DNA of 64,000 nt from Pseudooctadecabacter jejudonensis. GTDB taxonomy: Bacteria > Pseudomonadota > Alphaproteobacteria > Rhodobacterales > Rhodobacteraceae. The DNA is taken from NCBI RefSeq assembly GCF_900172275.1, contig NZ_FWFT01000007.1:1-64000 (forward strand), read 5' to 3'. The notes under the pieces were generated by a model, which had not been told where the DNA came from, did no database searches, and worked only from the letters and a program-made list of their open reading frames with translations. Within the stretch, counting starts at the first letter, position 1. Each line of letters opens with the position of its first letter. The translations under genes were made by a program, and so were the position numbers. This document shows, piece after piece, positions 9,542 through 18,490 of this stretch.

Positions 9542-11545
9542 GTGGGTGACAATCGCATCATGCTCAGATGTCTCAGCGGCGCATGGGTTGAAGGCGCGAC
9601 CGCGGACGCAGAGGGCAACCTGCGCATCACGGCCCGCAAGAAGGTCGCCCTTCTGGCCTATCTGGCACTGGATCGACAAAGCGCACCGCGTGATTTGCTG
9701 GCAGGCCTGATCTGGGGCGACGTCCCCGATGCCAAGGCCCGCGCGTCCCTGCGTCAGGCGCTGTCGGAATTGCGGGCCGCCCATCCGGTTTTGCAACAGG
9801 CCCTCGTGATTGACCGCACGACCGTGTCGCTGGTGCCGGGGCACATCGATATAGAAACCGATGCGATTGTGGATCAGGTTACATCCGGCCAAATGCCCCC
9901 GCAATTGCGCGCGGGGGGTGAGACCGTCAACGACATTCTGTACGGGTTTGAAACCATCGGCGAGAGGTACGCCGACTGGGTCCGTGACATCCGCAAAGCT
10001 TGCAGCGATCGTATATTGCAGGCACTGACCACCACCGCAAACCGCGTCGATCTGCCCGCTGCCCTGCGCATTGATCTGGCCGAGGCCGCATTGATGCTCG
10101 ACCCCTTGAGCGAACGGAACTGCCGCGCCGCCATGCAATTGGCCCTTGGGTTGGGCGACACCGGCAAGGCGCTGCAAATCTACTCGACCTTTTATGCGCG
10201 CATGGAGGCCGAACTGGATATGGAGCCGTCCCTCGAAACCCAAGACCTCGCCGTCAGCATCAAACTCAACGGGATTGAGGCATCAGAGGCCCAGGCCACC
10301 ACTCCGACCTCATCGCCCACCGCACCCACGGTCCCGCCCCATCGCAACCATGGCCGCCCGACCCTTGCGGTGCTGCCGATGCAGGCAACCGGATCGGAGC
10401 CCATCGACGATTATCTGCCCGAACTGCTGGTCGACAATCTGGTGCTGCGCATCACCCGTACACGCGACATTTCTGTCATCTCGCGGGTGTCGATCCGGCA
10501 TCTCAGCGAACGGCCCGACATCGCGCAAGTGCTGCTGCACGAACTGGGCGTGCGGTATATCATCAGCGGGCACATTCGTCGGCAGGGCGATGTCTATCAC
10601 CTGAATGTCGAACTTTCCAAAACCGACGAAGGCGTGGTCCTTTGGGTTGACCGCTATCAAACCACCCTGCCCGATCTGGAAGACGCGCAAAGCCGCATTG
10701 CCGATGAGGTCGTAAACCGGATCCTGCCCAACCTGCAGGGGGCCGAACTCAGCGATGCGCGCCTGATCGACGTGGCCCACCTCAGTGCCTATCAAAAACT
10801 GCTGCGTGCCCAGGAACTCATCTACACCCTCTCCCAACCCAAATTCGAAGAGGCCGGGCGCCAACTGATCCAGACCATTGCAGACTGGCCAGATTTCACC
10901 CCCGCCCGCGTCAGTCTGGGCGATTGGCACAGCCTGCGGGTCGGGCAAGGTTGGTCCGACGGGGCAGCGAATGACCTTGCGCAGCTTGAAACCCAGCTTG
11001 AGGCCGCGTTGAAATCCGACCGTCGCAATGGCCGCGCCTTGGCCATGCTGGGCCACAACAAGGCGGTCTATGCCCGCCGTCCGGCTGAGGCCAAGGCCCT
11101 GTTTGATGAAGCCCTAAGCGCCGCACCCGGAGATGCGGAAACCTTGCTGTGGACCGGCCCCAGCCTTGCGTTTTCAGGGCAGGCCGATGCTGCGATTGAA
11201 CGATTGGAACACGCGCACAGCCTGAATTTCGACAACCCTTTGGGCTTTCGCTACGACCACTTCCGCGCCATCGCCTATTTCGCCGCCGACCGGATGGAAG
11301 ACGCCATGGCGCTGGGGCTTGCCTCCGCCCAACGCAATGGGCGCTATACCTCAAACCTGCGACTGACGGCGGCCGCCGCGGCCGCGATCCAGAAGAACGA
11401 TGTGGCGCATGAAATGGCCGCTCGGGTCCTCAGCCTTGAGCCTGACTTCAAAATCGCGCCCCTTGTTGCCGAAAGCCCGTTTTACGATCCTGCCAAACGG
11501 GCGCAATACGGCCAGCTTTTGTTTGCTGCTGGCCTGCCGAGTTAG
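9542..11545 (+). CDS. BTAD-type regulator with TolB-like and TPR domains
   Basis: A 667-residue protein. Residues 1-100 resemble an OmpR/SARP-type winged helix (LRITARKKVALLAYLAL, then RDLLAGLIWGD and ARASLRQALSELR), and residues 100-250 a bacterial transcriptional activator domain (YADWVRDIRKA, AALMLDPLSERNCRAAM, ALQIYSTFYARMEAELDMEPS). Residues 280-395 match the TolB-like module of adenylate-cyclase-type proteins (LAVLPMQATG, LGVRYIISGHIRR, VVLWVDRYQ), then TPR-like repeats to the end. The GTG start follows GGGGAAGGGG; ATG 9560 is possible. It is divergent from the cationic-protein gene and 113 bp upstream of the PAP2-like gene, so it probably controls this island. A shorter relative lies at 58.3-60.1 kb. 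Confidence 0.8.
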   Translation: MGDNRIMLRCLSGAWVEGATADAEGNLRITARKKVALLAYLALDRQSAPRDLLAGLIWGDVPDAKARASLRQALSELRAAHPVLQQALVIDRTTVSLVPGHIDIETDAIVDQVTSGQMPPQLRAGGETVNDILYGFETIGERYADWVRDIRKACSDRILQALTTTANRVDLPAALRIDLAEAALMLDPLSERNCRAAMQLALGLGDTGKALQIYSTFYARMEAELDMEPSLETQDLAVSIKLNGIEASEAQATTPTSSPTAPTVPPHRNHGRPTLAVLPMQATGSEPIDDYLPELLVDNLVLRITRTRDISVISRVSIRHLSERPDIAQVLLHELGVRYIISGHIRRQGDVYHLNVELSKTDEGVVLWVDRYQTTLPDLEDAQSRIADEVVNRILPNLQGAELSDARLIDVAHLSAYQKLLRAQELIYTLSQPKFEEAGRQLIQTIADWPDFTPARVSLGDWHSLRVGQGWSDGAANDLAQLETQLEAALKSDRRNGRALAMLGHNKAVYARRPAEAKALFDEALSAAPGDAETLLWTGPSLAFSGQADAAIERLEHAHSLNFDNPLGFRYDHFRAIAYFAADRMEDAMALGLASAQRNGRYTSNLRLTAAAAAAIQKNDVAHEMAARVLSLEPDFKIAPLVAESPFYDPAKRAQYGQLLFAAGLPS

Positions 11546-11658
11546 CCTCCCTCCCCCTGCGAATGTGGACGATGACGCGTCAAACGGCAGCTTGACGATG
11601 GCTTGACGCCCGCCCCGCTAAGATTCCCCGTATTATAACAACTTGATGGGAGAATTTG

Positions 11659-12699
11659 ATGTTTGGATTTTTTAACGGCGGCATGAATGGCGGCATGAAC
11701 GGCGGTATGAATGGCGGCATGAACGGCGGTATGAACGGCGGTATGAATGGGGGAATGAACGGCGGTATGGCTGCTGGCCCATCCTCTGGCGCCACCGGAT
11801 CAGGGGCCGGCACGTTGCCCTTTGACGGGGTCCTTCCCCTGACAAATATCGACACGGCCAAGGTGCCCCATGGCATGACGTTCCCCAAATCCAGCTGGTC
11901 ACCTGACCTGCGTGCCCAACTGATCTTGGGGGAATTCGGCAGCACCAACTGGCGCAGCCACGATGAGACAAAGACGGACCCAGGTGAGGTTTGGACCCAC
12001 GTCGATGGCTTTACCATCGCCCCTCCATCCCTTGATCACCTCGACAATGTTGAGGCTGAACTGGCCAATCTGCTGGAGCGTCGCTCGTTTGACCGCAATG
12101 GGCCCCGCATGGGTGAAATTGCCCATCAGGCGGATCATTCGATGGATTACTGGACCAACCTTTTGTCCCTGACCCCCGCCAACAAACCCGCCACCATGGC
12201 GCTGATGTCCAGCGGCTTTGCCATTGGTCAAATGGTCGGAATGTACTTTAAGGATTTCTTCGCCCGCGCCCGTCCTGCCCACCTGTTTCCGGCGTTGATG
12301 ACGGTGCTGCCCACGCCGAACCATCCGACGTTTCCATCCAATCATGCCCTGCAAAACGAACTCGTGGGGCTTCTGGCGCTGCGGTGTTTGCCCGATTGCC
12401 TGAAAGACGCCTACGGCGACGCCATTCGCAGCCTCGGCTACCGGATCGGGGAAAACCGCGAAATCGCGGGTCTGCATTTCACCCAAGACAGCGACGCGGG
12501 CCGCGCTGTGGCCCATTGGCTGAATGACACCTACTTGGGCAATCTGGGCACCGTGCAAACCCTTGTGGCACAGGCGCAAGAGGAATGGCAGGTGGACGGT
12601 CACCAAGAAGTCCATAACCTGCCCTATCTCAGCCCCGTGACCTACAGCGGCACCGCCTCCGGCGCCGCCGTGGATCCCGCGCTTGAACCAGCGGAGTAA
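11659..12699 (+). CDS. PAP2/vanadium-haloperoxidase superfamily protein with NGGM repeats
   Basis: A 346-residue protein. Residues 6-37 are eight perfect NGGM repeats, followed by a Gly/Ser/Ala linker. The body carries the three vanadate/phosphate-site motifs: Lys198-x6-Arg205-Pro206 (KDFFARARP), Pro226-Ser227-Asn228-His229 (usually PSGH), and Arg267-x5-His273 (NREIAGLH, usually SRx5H). These define the acid phosphatase/vanadium haloperoxidase superfamily, and length and motif spacing resemble bacterial haloperoxidase-like members more than small PAP2 lipid phosphatases. Whether it oxidises halide or removes phosphate cannot be told. ATG 11659 follows GGGAG; a TTG three bases upstream is less likely. 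The papain-like gene starts five bases after the stop. Confidence 0.8.
   Translation: MFGFFNGGMNGGMNGGMNGGMNGGMNGGMNGGMNGGMAAGPSSGATGSGAGTLPFDGVLPLTNIDTAKVPHGMTFPKSSWSPDLRAQLILGEFGSTNWRSHDETKTDPGEVWTHVDGFTIAPPSLDHLDNVEAELANLLERRSFDRNGPRMGEIAHQADHSMDYWTNLLSLTPANKPATMALMSSGFAIGQMVGMYFKDFFARARPAHLFPALMTVLPTPNHPTFPSNHALQNELVGLLALRCLPDCLKDAYGDAIRSLGYRIGENREIAGLHFTQDSDAGRAVAHWLNDTYLGNLGTVQTLVAQAQEEWQVDGHQEVHNLPYLSPVTYSGTASGAAVDPALEPAE
11674..11769 (+). repeat. Eight tandem 12-bp units encoding NGGM
   Basis: Units of the form AAYGGNGGNATG repeat eight times without interruption, with only silent third-position changes between them. They form residues 6-37 of the PAP2-like protein. Unit number could vary between strains by slippage. 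Confidence 0.95.
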
Positions 12700-12704
12700 G
12701 ACTG

Positions 12705-13667
12705 ATGGTACATTTCGGAACCTGCGCCCCCTCCCCAGAGGCCGCACGCGCCCTCAGAACCAAAACCGCAGCCAGCAACCCGATTGCATGCGAACAAAGC
12801 ACGCCGATCCGGCTGCATGACACGGCGCACCCTTGGCCTGTACGCGACCAATTCGGGCGCGGCACCTGTGTGTCCTTTGCCACCATCGCCGCGATCGAAC
12901 TTCTCAGCGCGCGCCGCGATGACATGCCGCCCGAACGGCTGTCGGAACAATACCTGCATGAGAGGATGCTGACAGCGCATCCTCTGCCCGATGATGTGCA
13001 GCCGACGATCCCCGAGGGCGGCGTGCTTTTGCAACAGGCCCTTCAGGCGCTTGGCAGCCATGGCGTCATCCCGTCTGCGATGATGCCCTACAAACCGTTC
13101 AGCGTCGGCCCCGACGGAACCCTGAACCCGCCCCCACCGGATGAAGCGATCTATTTGGGCCAATCCAATACAGTCGCCACGCAGGCCTATGGCACCATTG
13201 GACCGGCCAAAGGCTTGCCGCCCGCACAAGTCGACACAATCGTGCCCAAAACAGATCTGGCCCACAAATTGCTGTCTTATCTGCAAGAAGGCCTTCCGGT
13301 CGTGATTGGCCTGCCCTTGTTCCAACATGCCAGCGGCCTGTCGAACTGGACATTGCCCAACGTCATTGCAACCGGCGTGGTCCCCTGCCCCGAAGATGAC
13401 AAGGCGCCCGAGCTGACAGGCCCGCGAGACGATGGCCATGTCGTCTGCCTGACGGGGTTTGAACCGGACGCCACTGAACCCTTGGGCGGCTGGTTCATCT
13501 TCCGCAACAGCTGGGGTCTGGAATTTGCCGACCACGCAAAACGGCCCACGGACAGTCATGGGCCCGATCGCGGCGCAGGGCTTCGTGGTTACGGCATGTT
13601 GTCGGCCACCCATGTCAACACCTACTGCTGGGAATACCTGGTGCCGGCCACGCACAGTTGCACATAA
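12705..13667 (+). CDS. Papain-like (C1A) cysteine peptidase
   Basis: A 320-residue protein with the full papain active-site set: Gln49 (oxyanion hole) and Cys55 in VRDQFGRGTCVSFA, His245 in DDGHVVCLTGF and Asn268 in FIFRNSWG. No signal peptide or long inhibitory propeptide is evident; the catalytic Cys lies only 55 residues from the start, so the protein is either cytoplasmic or exported by a non-Sec route. The start ATG 12705 follows GGAG by eight bases and lies five bases after the PAP2-like gene, which makes an operon very likely. A strong terminator follows. The substrate is unknown; bacterial C1A proteins of this kind are often secreted or linked to peptide processing. Confidence 0.85.
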   Translation: MVHFGTCAPSPEAARALRTKTAASNPIACEQSTPIRLHDTAHPWPVRDQFGRGTCVSFATIAAIELLSARRDDMPPERLSEQYLHERMLTAHPLPDDVQPTIPEGGVLLQQALQALGSHGVIPSAMMPYKPFSVGPDGTLNPPPPDEAIYLGQSNTVATQAYGTIGPAKGLPPAQVDTIVPKTDLAHKLLSYLQEGLPVVIGLPLFQHASGLSNWTLPNVIATGVVPCPEDDKAPELTGPRDDGHVVCLTGFEPDATEPLGGWFIFRNSWGLEFADHAKRPTDSHGPDRGAGLRGYGMLSATHVNTYCWEYLVPATHSCT

Positions 13668-13702
13668 CATCGTGGTGACATCTCCCGCGCCACGATACTT
13701 CC

Positions 13703-13729
13703 CCCCGCGACCCTGTCGCGGGGTTTTTT
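13703..13729 (+). terminator. Rho-independent terminator closing the protease/PAP2 island
   Basis: Nine-base GC-rich perfect arms (13703-13711 and 13715-13723), 3-base loop, six T. It lies 35 bases past the papain-like gene. Confidence 0.92.
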
Positions 13730-13836
13730 GGTCCATACACACCGCCGCGCAAACCAATCCCACGCGGGAATGATTTGCATTCAAACGTCAAACTCGGATA
13801 GATGCGGCACAGATTCCCTCAAGACCGGCCTGTCCC

Positions 13837-14568
13837 ATGCGCGTAGCTTTGATGCATCTTCCCAAGACGGGAGGAACGACCCTCCACCGTTTGTTGGCAG
13901 AGCATTTCGAACCTGAGAAAACCTGCCCCGAACGTTTCAATGCGTTTGACAGGTTCACCCGAGAAGACCTTCAAAAGTATGACTTCTTCTCGGCCCATAT
14001 GGATTTTCACGGTCTGTCACGGGTTTCCCAGCCGGCCTACACGATCACCCTGCTCAGAGAGCCGAAGGCGCGCATCCTGTCGCTGTATTACTTCTGGAAA
14101 TCGCAAACCCGCGACCAGATCGAAAAGCTCAATTTGGTCGGCCCACGGTTTGCAAAAGACCGCACATTGTTGGAATTTTTGCGCGATATGCCGGACAACA
14201 TGATCCAGAATATCGACAATTCCTACGTTCGAAACCTGATGGGGCGCGTCGCTCTTGGTGGACGAAACAGGCTGCCAATCGCTGAGGACGAGGCGATCCG
14301 ACTGTCCATGCGAAACCTAATGCGCATCGATACAGTCGGATTTCTCGAAGATCTGCCCAAAGCAGTGGATGAGGTTTTTGCCCGCCTGTCCAAACCTGCG
14401 CCAAAGTCCATTCCCAAAACGCGCGCGCGCGAAACTTTTGGCGTCAGCGAACCCAATAGCGACAAGGTCGAAATCGAAGACGTGACACCGGAAATTGATG
14501 CTCTCTTGTCGTATTACACGCGGCTTGATTCCCGAGTGTATGATGCCGCCCGTCGCTTGTTTGCTTAG
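13837..14568 (+). CDS. Sulfotransferase family protein 1
   Basis: A 243-residue protein with the two PAPS-binding signatures of sulfotransferases: the 5'-phosphosulfate loop HLPKTGGTTL (residues about 7-16) and the 3'-phosphate helix LREPKARILSLYYFWK (residues about 73-88). It resembles the sulfotransferase_2 type that modifies carbohydrates. The usual cofactor is PAPS and the acceptor is probably the polysaccharide made by this locus (inference). The gene is flanked by a terminator upstream and the convergent TauE/SafE gene downstream, so it is probably monocistronic. The Shine-Dalgarno is weak. It is the first of six sulfotransferase-like genes in the window. Confidence 0.85.
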   Translation: MRVALMHLPKTGGTTLHRLLAEHFEPEKTCPERFNAFDRFTREDLQKYDFFSAHMDFHGLSRVSQPAYTITLLREPKARILSLYYFWKSQTRDQIEKLNLVGPRFAKDRTLLEFLRDMPDNMIQNIDNSYVRNLMGRVALGGRNRLPIAEDEAIRLSMRNLMRIDTVGFLEDLPKAVDEVFARLSKPAPKSIPKTRARETFGVSEPNSDKVEIEDVTPEIDALLSYYTRLDSRVYDAARRLFA

Positions 14569-14583
14569 CCTCGCCTTACGGGT

Positions 14584-15414
14584 TTAGGCACCAAAGGCCT
14601 CAAACAACATCTTTAGCCCGCTCAGTGCCAGAAAACCGGCAAAGGCCAGCCGCAGGGCGCGCGCATTCAACCGATGTGCAATATTCGCACCAATGGGCGC
14701 AAAGATGAACGTAGCGATTGAGATCACGATCGCCGCAGGCACATTAATGAACCCGACCGAAAATGGCAGCAGCCCACCAATGTCCTGACCTGCGAAAGCG
14801 TAGCCCAAGATACCTGGCACGGCGATCACCAAACCAAACAAGGCGGCCGTCCCCACGGCGCGGTGCACAGGAAAGGACATCAACGTCAATGCAGGCACCG
14901 ACAAGGTGCCCCCGCCAATACCCATCATCGCAGAAAACGCCCCAATCGGCCCCGCAATCGCAGCGCGGCCTACGGGGGACGCAGGCGGTGCAGCGGCAAG
15001 CACGATAGGGTTCGGGTTCAACATGTTCAGCACAACAAGGATCGCGATCCCCCCGAACACCGCCGACAAGGCCGCAGCATTCGCATTCGCGGCCAAAACG
15101 CCCCCAGCCAAGGCGCCCACAACAATAAACGGCGCCCATGCCCGGAACAATTCAACGTCGATGGATCCTTTGCGGTGATGCGCGCGAGCGGAAGAAATGG
15201 ATGTCGGGATGATCGTCAAAAGCGATGTAGCCACAGCGAAATGTATGGCAACGCTCGGATCTACGTCCAGCAGACCAACCTCGGTTAGCCAATACAGAAC
15301 CGGAACAATCACGATACCGCCACCCACGCCGAGAAGTCCGGCCAAAGTGCCGGCCACCGCGCCCACCGCCAACAAGAGCGGCACCAAAATTGCCAGTGTC
15401 GTGAAATCTGTCAT
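14584..15414 (-). CDS. TauE/SafE (TSUP) family permease
   Basis: A 276-residue membrane protein with about eight hydrophobic segments and two internal repeats marked by the TSUP glycine motif: GLLGVGGGIVIVPVL near the start and AMMGIGGGTLSVPAL in the middle. The family exports sulfite, sulfoacetate or other organosulfur anions across the inner membrane. The substrate here is not known, but placement next to a sulfotransferase gene is suggestive. ATG 15414 is chosen because the protein then begins right before the first membrane helix; a start at 15486 would add 24 polar residues. It is divergent from the WbpM-type gene. Confidence 0.85.
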   Translation of the reverse strand: MTDFTTLAILVPLLLAVGAVAGTLAGLLGVGGGIVIVPVLYWLTEVGLLDVDPSVAIHFAVATSLLTIIPTSISSARAHHRKGSIDVELFRAWAPFIVVGALAGGVLAANANAAALSAVFGGIAILVVLNMLNPNPIVLAAAPPASPVGRAAIAGPIGAFSAMMGIGGGTLSVPALTLMSFPVHRAVGTAALFGLVIAVPGILGYAFAGQDIGGLLPFSVGFINVPAAIVISIATFIFAPIGANIAHRLNARALRLAFAGFLALSGLKMLFEAFGA

Positions 15415-15635
15415 CGTCGCCCTGTGGTCTGCGCTCACCTGTGTGGGCCCAGACAAACCGTGCGCGCGCCTTGAATGCAAGCACATGTGTGTCCCCGCAT
15501 CCTCAATTGATCAAGCCGCCTCTGCCCAGACCTTTGACCTTCGGCCCCTTGCGCCTTATGGTTGTCGCGCGGCACGCCTGCATTCTGAAACAGGACCTGT
15601 GCCGCCGACGTAAGCTGTATTGCCCAAGGATCACA

Positions 15636-17618
15636 ATGAACGCAGTGTTTGAATGGGTTGGGCGTTTTGCGACAGGGCTGAATCGCCTCCAGAAAATTGC
15701 TATCCTTTTGCTTGTGGACATCGCCTTGGTGCCCTTGTCCTTGTGGCTTGCTCTCACATTCGTGCAGCCCGCGTCGATGTTCGTGCAGGCTGCCCCGATA
15801 GCTTCGATTCTGTCACAACCCTCCGAACTGTGGGTGCTGGTTTTGATCATGTCATTCAGCGGGGGCGTCTTTTCCTTTGCCTTAGGCTTGCCGCGGATCA
15901 AACTGAACGCGTTTGAACAGAGCGGCATTCAACGCACTGCGGGATATGCAACACTGGTCGGACTGGTGGGGATTGCAACAAGCCGGTTCTTGTTTGGCCC
16001 TGTCAGCCAAGCCAGCGACATGGTCGTGTTCACCATGGTTCTGTTGATCCTGTCGGTCAGCACCCGCCTTTTGCTGCGCAATCTGACGATCTGGCTTTAT
16101 CATCGGGGACAAGTCCGCCAAAGGGTGCTGATCTATGGTGCAGGCCAGACCGGCGTGCAATTGGCGTCGGCCCTGCAAACAGATGACGCCGTCGTGCCTG
16201 TGGCCTACGTCGACGACAATAAAACCCTGCAAAATATCACCGTGGGCGGCCTGCCCGTCTTTTCCCCCCTCAGAATTGAGGCGCTGATCAAGGAGCTGGC
16301 GATTGATCGGGTCGTGCTGGCGATGCCCTCGATCAGCCCGCCAAAACAAGCACGCATCGCACGCCGTTTCGAAGATCTCTCTGTTCAGGTTTCAACCCTG
16401 CCGTCTTTTGCCTCTCTCGTGGGGCAAGGCGAATTGCTTGACCGTATTCAACCGATGAACCCTTCGGATTATCTGGGCCGCGACAACCTAGAACACGATC
16501 TGCAGGGCTTGTCTGGCATTTACCAAGACCAAACGGTCATGATCACGGGCGCCGGTGGGTCCATCGGGTCCGAACTTACGCGGCAAATTCTGTCCTGTCG
16601 GCCAGCCCGCGTGGTGCTTTTTGAGAACAGCGAATACGCGCTATACCAACTGAATCACGAACTTGAAGACTTGCGCATCGCTGAGACCGGCATTGAAATT
16701 CACGCGGTCCTTGGATCAGTCACCGACGACACGGTGGTGCGCCGCACGATCGTCAATCACAACGTAAGCATCATATTGCATGCCGCCGCCTACAAACACG
16801 TCCCCCTTGTCGAAGAAAACCGCCTTGCGGGTTTGCACAACAACGTCATGGGCACAAAATGCGTGGCCGAGGCCGCGCGCGATCTGGGCATCAGCCACTT
16901 CATCCTCGTGTCGACCGACAAAGCAGTGAAGCCGACCAGCGTGATGGGAGCCTCCAAACGTCTTGCCGAACTGTTGGTGCAGGACCTGGCAACGCGCGCC
17001 AAAAGGACCCGTTTCGGCATCGTCCGCTTTGGCAACGTGCTGGGCTCAAGCGGATCGGTCGTGCCTCTCTTTTCCGAACAAATCGCCCGCGGCGGACCTG
17101 TGACCCTCACCCACCAAGAGGTGACGCGTTATTTCATGACCCTGTCCGAAGCCGCGCGTCTGGTTCTGATGGCGGGCAATTACACCGGTTTGGCCTCGGG
17201 GCATGGCGATGTGTTTTTGCTGGATATGGGCGCGCCCATCCCGATCCAACGGCTTGCCCGTCAGATGATCGAGGCCGCAGGGCATACCGTTTGCGATGCA
17301 GACAACCCCAACGGCGACATCGAAATTGTCATCACCGGACTGCGCGCAGGGGAAAAATTGCATGAAGAACTGGTCATGCAAAATCACGCGCAATGGCCAA
17401 CCCAGCACCCCAAAATCAATCGCGTCGAAGAAGAGCGCCTCTCTGAAATTGAGGCAGCAACCGCCCTGCGCGATCTCAACCGCGCCATTGAAGCGGGGGA
17501 TGAACACCTGGCGCTTGACGTGATAGACCGCTGGGTCTTTCCGTCCTTCAAGGACCGTGCGGCGCGGCGTATATCCGTGCCCGACCGCGCCAAAGACTCC
17601 GAGGCCCCATCCACCTGA
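15636..17618 (+). CDS. WbpM/CapD-type UDP-HexNAc 4,6-dehydratase (membrane)
   Basis: About 660 residues. The first 150 hold four to five membrane helices, then a CoA-binding-like Rossmann region (QRVLIYGAGQTGVQLASAL), then the catalytic SDR domain with MITGAGGSIGSELTRQIL, HAAAYKHVPLVEENRL and the SMK-type active site STDKAVKPTSVMGASK. This is the layout of WbpM, PglF and CapD, which make UDP-4-keto-6-deoxy-HexNAc for surface glycans such as QuiNAc or bacillosamine derivatives. ATG 15636 follows AAGGA; an upstream in-frame start at 15441 lies before the real one. The stop overlaps the start of rmlD (TGATG). Confidence 0.92.
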   Translation: MNAVFEWVGRFATGLNRLQKIAILLLVDIALVPLSLWLALTFVQPASMFVQAAPIASILSQPSELWVLVLIMSFSGGVFSFALGLPRIKLNAFEQSGIQRTAGYATLVGLVGIATSRFLFGPVSQASDMVVFTMVLLILSVSTRLLLRNLTIWLYHRGQVRQRVLIYGAGQTGVQLASALQTDDAVVPVAYVDDNKTLQNITVGGLPVFSPLRIEALIKELAIDRVVLAMPSISPPKQARIARRFEDLSVQVSTLPSFASLVGQGELLDRIQPMNPSDYLGRDNLEHDLQGLSGIYQDQTVMITGAGGSIGSELTRQILSCRPARVVLFENSEYALYQLNHELEDLRIAETGIEIHAVLGSVTDDTVVRRTIVNHNVSIILHAAAYKHVPLVEENRLAGLHNNVMGTKCVAEAARDLGISHFILVSTDKAVKPTSVMGASKRLAELLVQDLATRAKRTRFGIVRFGNVLGSSGSVVPLFSEQIARGGPVTLTHQEVTRYFMTLSEAARLVLMAGNYTGLASGHGDVFLLDMGAPIPIQRLARQMIEAAGHTVCDADNPNGDIEIVITGLRAGEKLHEELVMQNHAQWPTQHPKINRVEEERLSEIEAATALRDLNRAIEAGDEHLALDVIDRWVFPSFKDRAARRISVPDRAKDSEAPST

Positions 17619-18490
17619 TGCACGTCTTGGTGTTTGGACAAACCGGCCAGGTTGCGCAGGCCCTGCAAGACTGCGCGGTCGACAAGCCTGGCCTGATGCT
17701 GACCTTTTTGAACCGTGCCAAAGCCGACTTGACTGATCCAACCGCCTGCGCAGAGGCGATCCAGCGCATCCGGCCCGATGCCGTCATCAATGCCGCCGCC
17801 TACACCAACGTCGATGCCGCCGAATCCAACCCGAAGTTGGCAGAGGTGATCAACAGCAAAGCCCCCGCCGCAATGACGCGCGCCTGCGCGGGCTGCGACA
17901 TTCCCTTCGTCACCCTGTCGAGCGATTACGTATTCGACGGACAGGGCAACACACCGTGGACCCCAAAGGACACCCCTGCCCCCCTGAACATCTACGGTCT
18001 CTCTAAATGCAACGGCGAGAACGCGGTTCGCGACGCTGGGGGGCGTTGGGCCGTCCTGCGCACCTCTTGGGTGTTTTCCGAACATGGCACGAACTTCGTC
18101 AAAACAATGCTGCGTTTGGCCAAGGATCATGAAACGTTGCGGGTGGTCGATGATCAGATCGGCGGACCCACCTGCGCAAGCGACATCGCCAGCGCCTGTC
18201 TGACCATTGCCTCAAAACTGGCGCGTGACCCCATGAAATCCGGCATTTACCACTTCAGCGGCTACCCAGATGTCAGCTGGGCGGATTTCGCGCGTGCGGT
18301 GTTCGATTTGTCAGGTCAAACCTGCATCGTGGAACCGATCACAACGGCGGACTACCCCACTGCAGCGTCACGGCCTCTCAATTCCCGTTTGGACTGTCGG
18401 GCAACCACTGACATATTCGGCATCGAACGCCCTGACTGGCGCAAGGCCCTCAGCGGCGTTTTGAAAGAACTGGACACAGCGGCACCATGA
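17618..18490 (+). CDS. rmlD: dTDP-4-dehydrorhamnose reductase RmlD
   Basis: A 290-residue SDR enzyme of normal length that makes dTDP-L-rhamnose, using NAD(P)H, in the last step of the Rml pathway. The N-terminal nucleotide loop is VFGQTGQVA, with INAAAYTNVDAAE and LSSDYVFDG as family markers, and the catalytic Tyr126-x3-Lys130 in YGLSK. It overlaps the dehydratase stop by one base and rmlA by four bases (ATGA), so the three are translated together. The other half of the pathway, rmlC-rmlB, lies 20 kb away beyond the replication genes. Confidence 0.96.
   Translation: MHVLVFGQTGQVAQALQDCAVDKPGLMLTFLNRAKADLTDPTACAEAIQRIRPDAVINAAAYTNVDAAESNPKLAEVINSKAPAAMTRACAGCDIPFVTLSSDYVFDGQGNTPWTPKDTPAPLNIYGLSKCNGENAVRDAGGRWAVLRTSWVFSEHGTNFVKTMLRLAKDHETLRVVDDQIGGPTCASDIASACLTIASKLARDPMKSGIYHFSGYPDVSWADFARAVFDLSGQTCIVEPITTADYPTAASRPLNSRLDCRATTDIFGIERPDWRKALSGVLKELDTAAP

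Noticed and set aside
11580-12017. Minus-strand frame with PPFIPPFMPPF repeats
   Set aside because: It is the antisense of the NGGM repeats in the PAP2-like gene; the plus frame has the family motifs and a ribosome site.
12642-13784. 380-codon minus-strand frame opposite the papain-like gene
   Set aside because: The plus strand has the complete C1A catalytic set and a strong operon context; the antisense product shows no recognisable domain.
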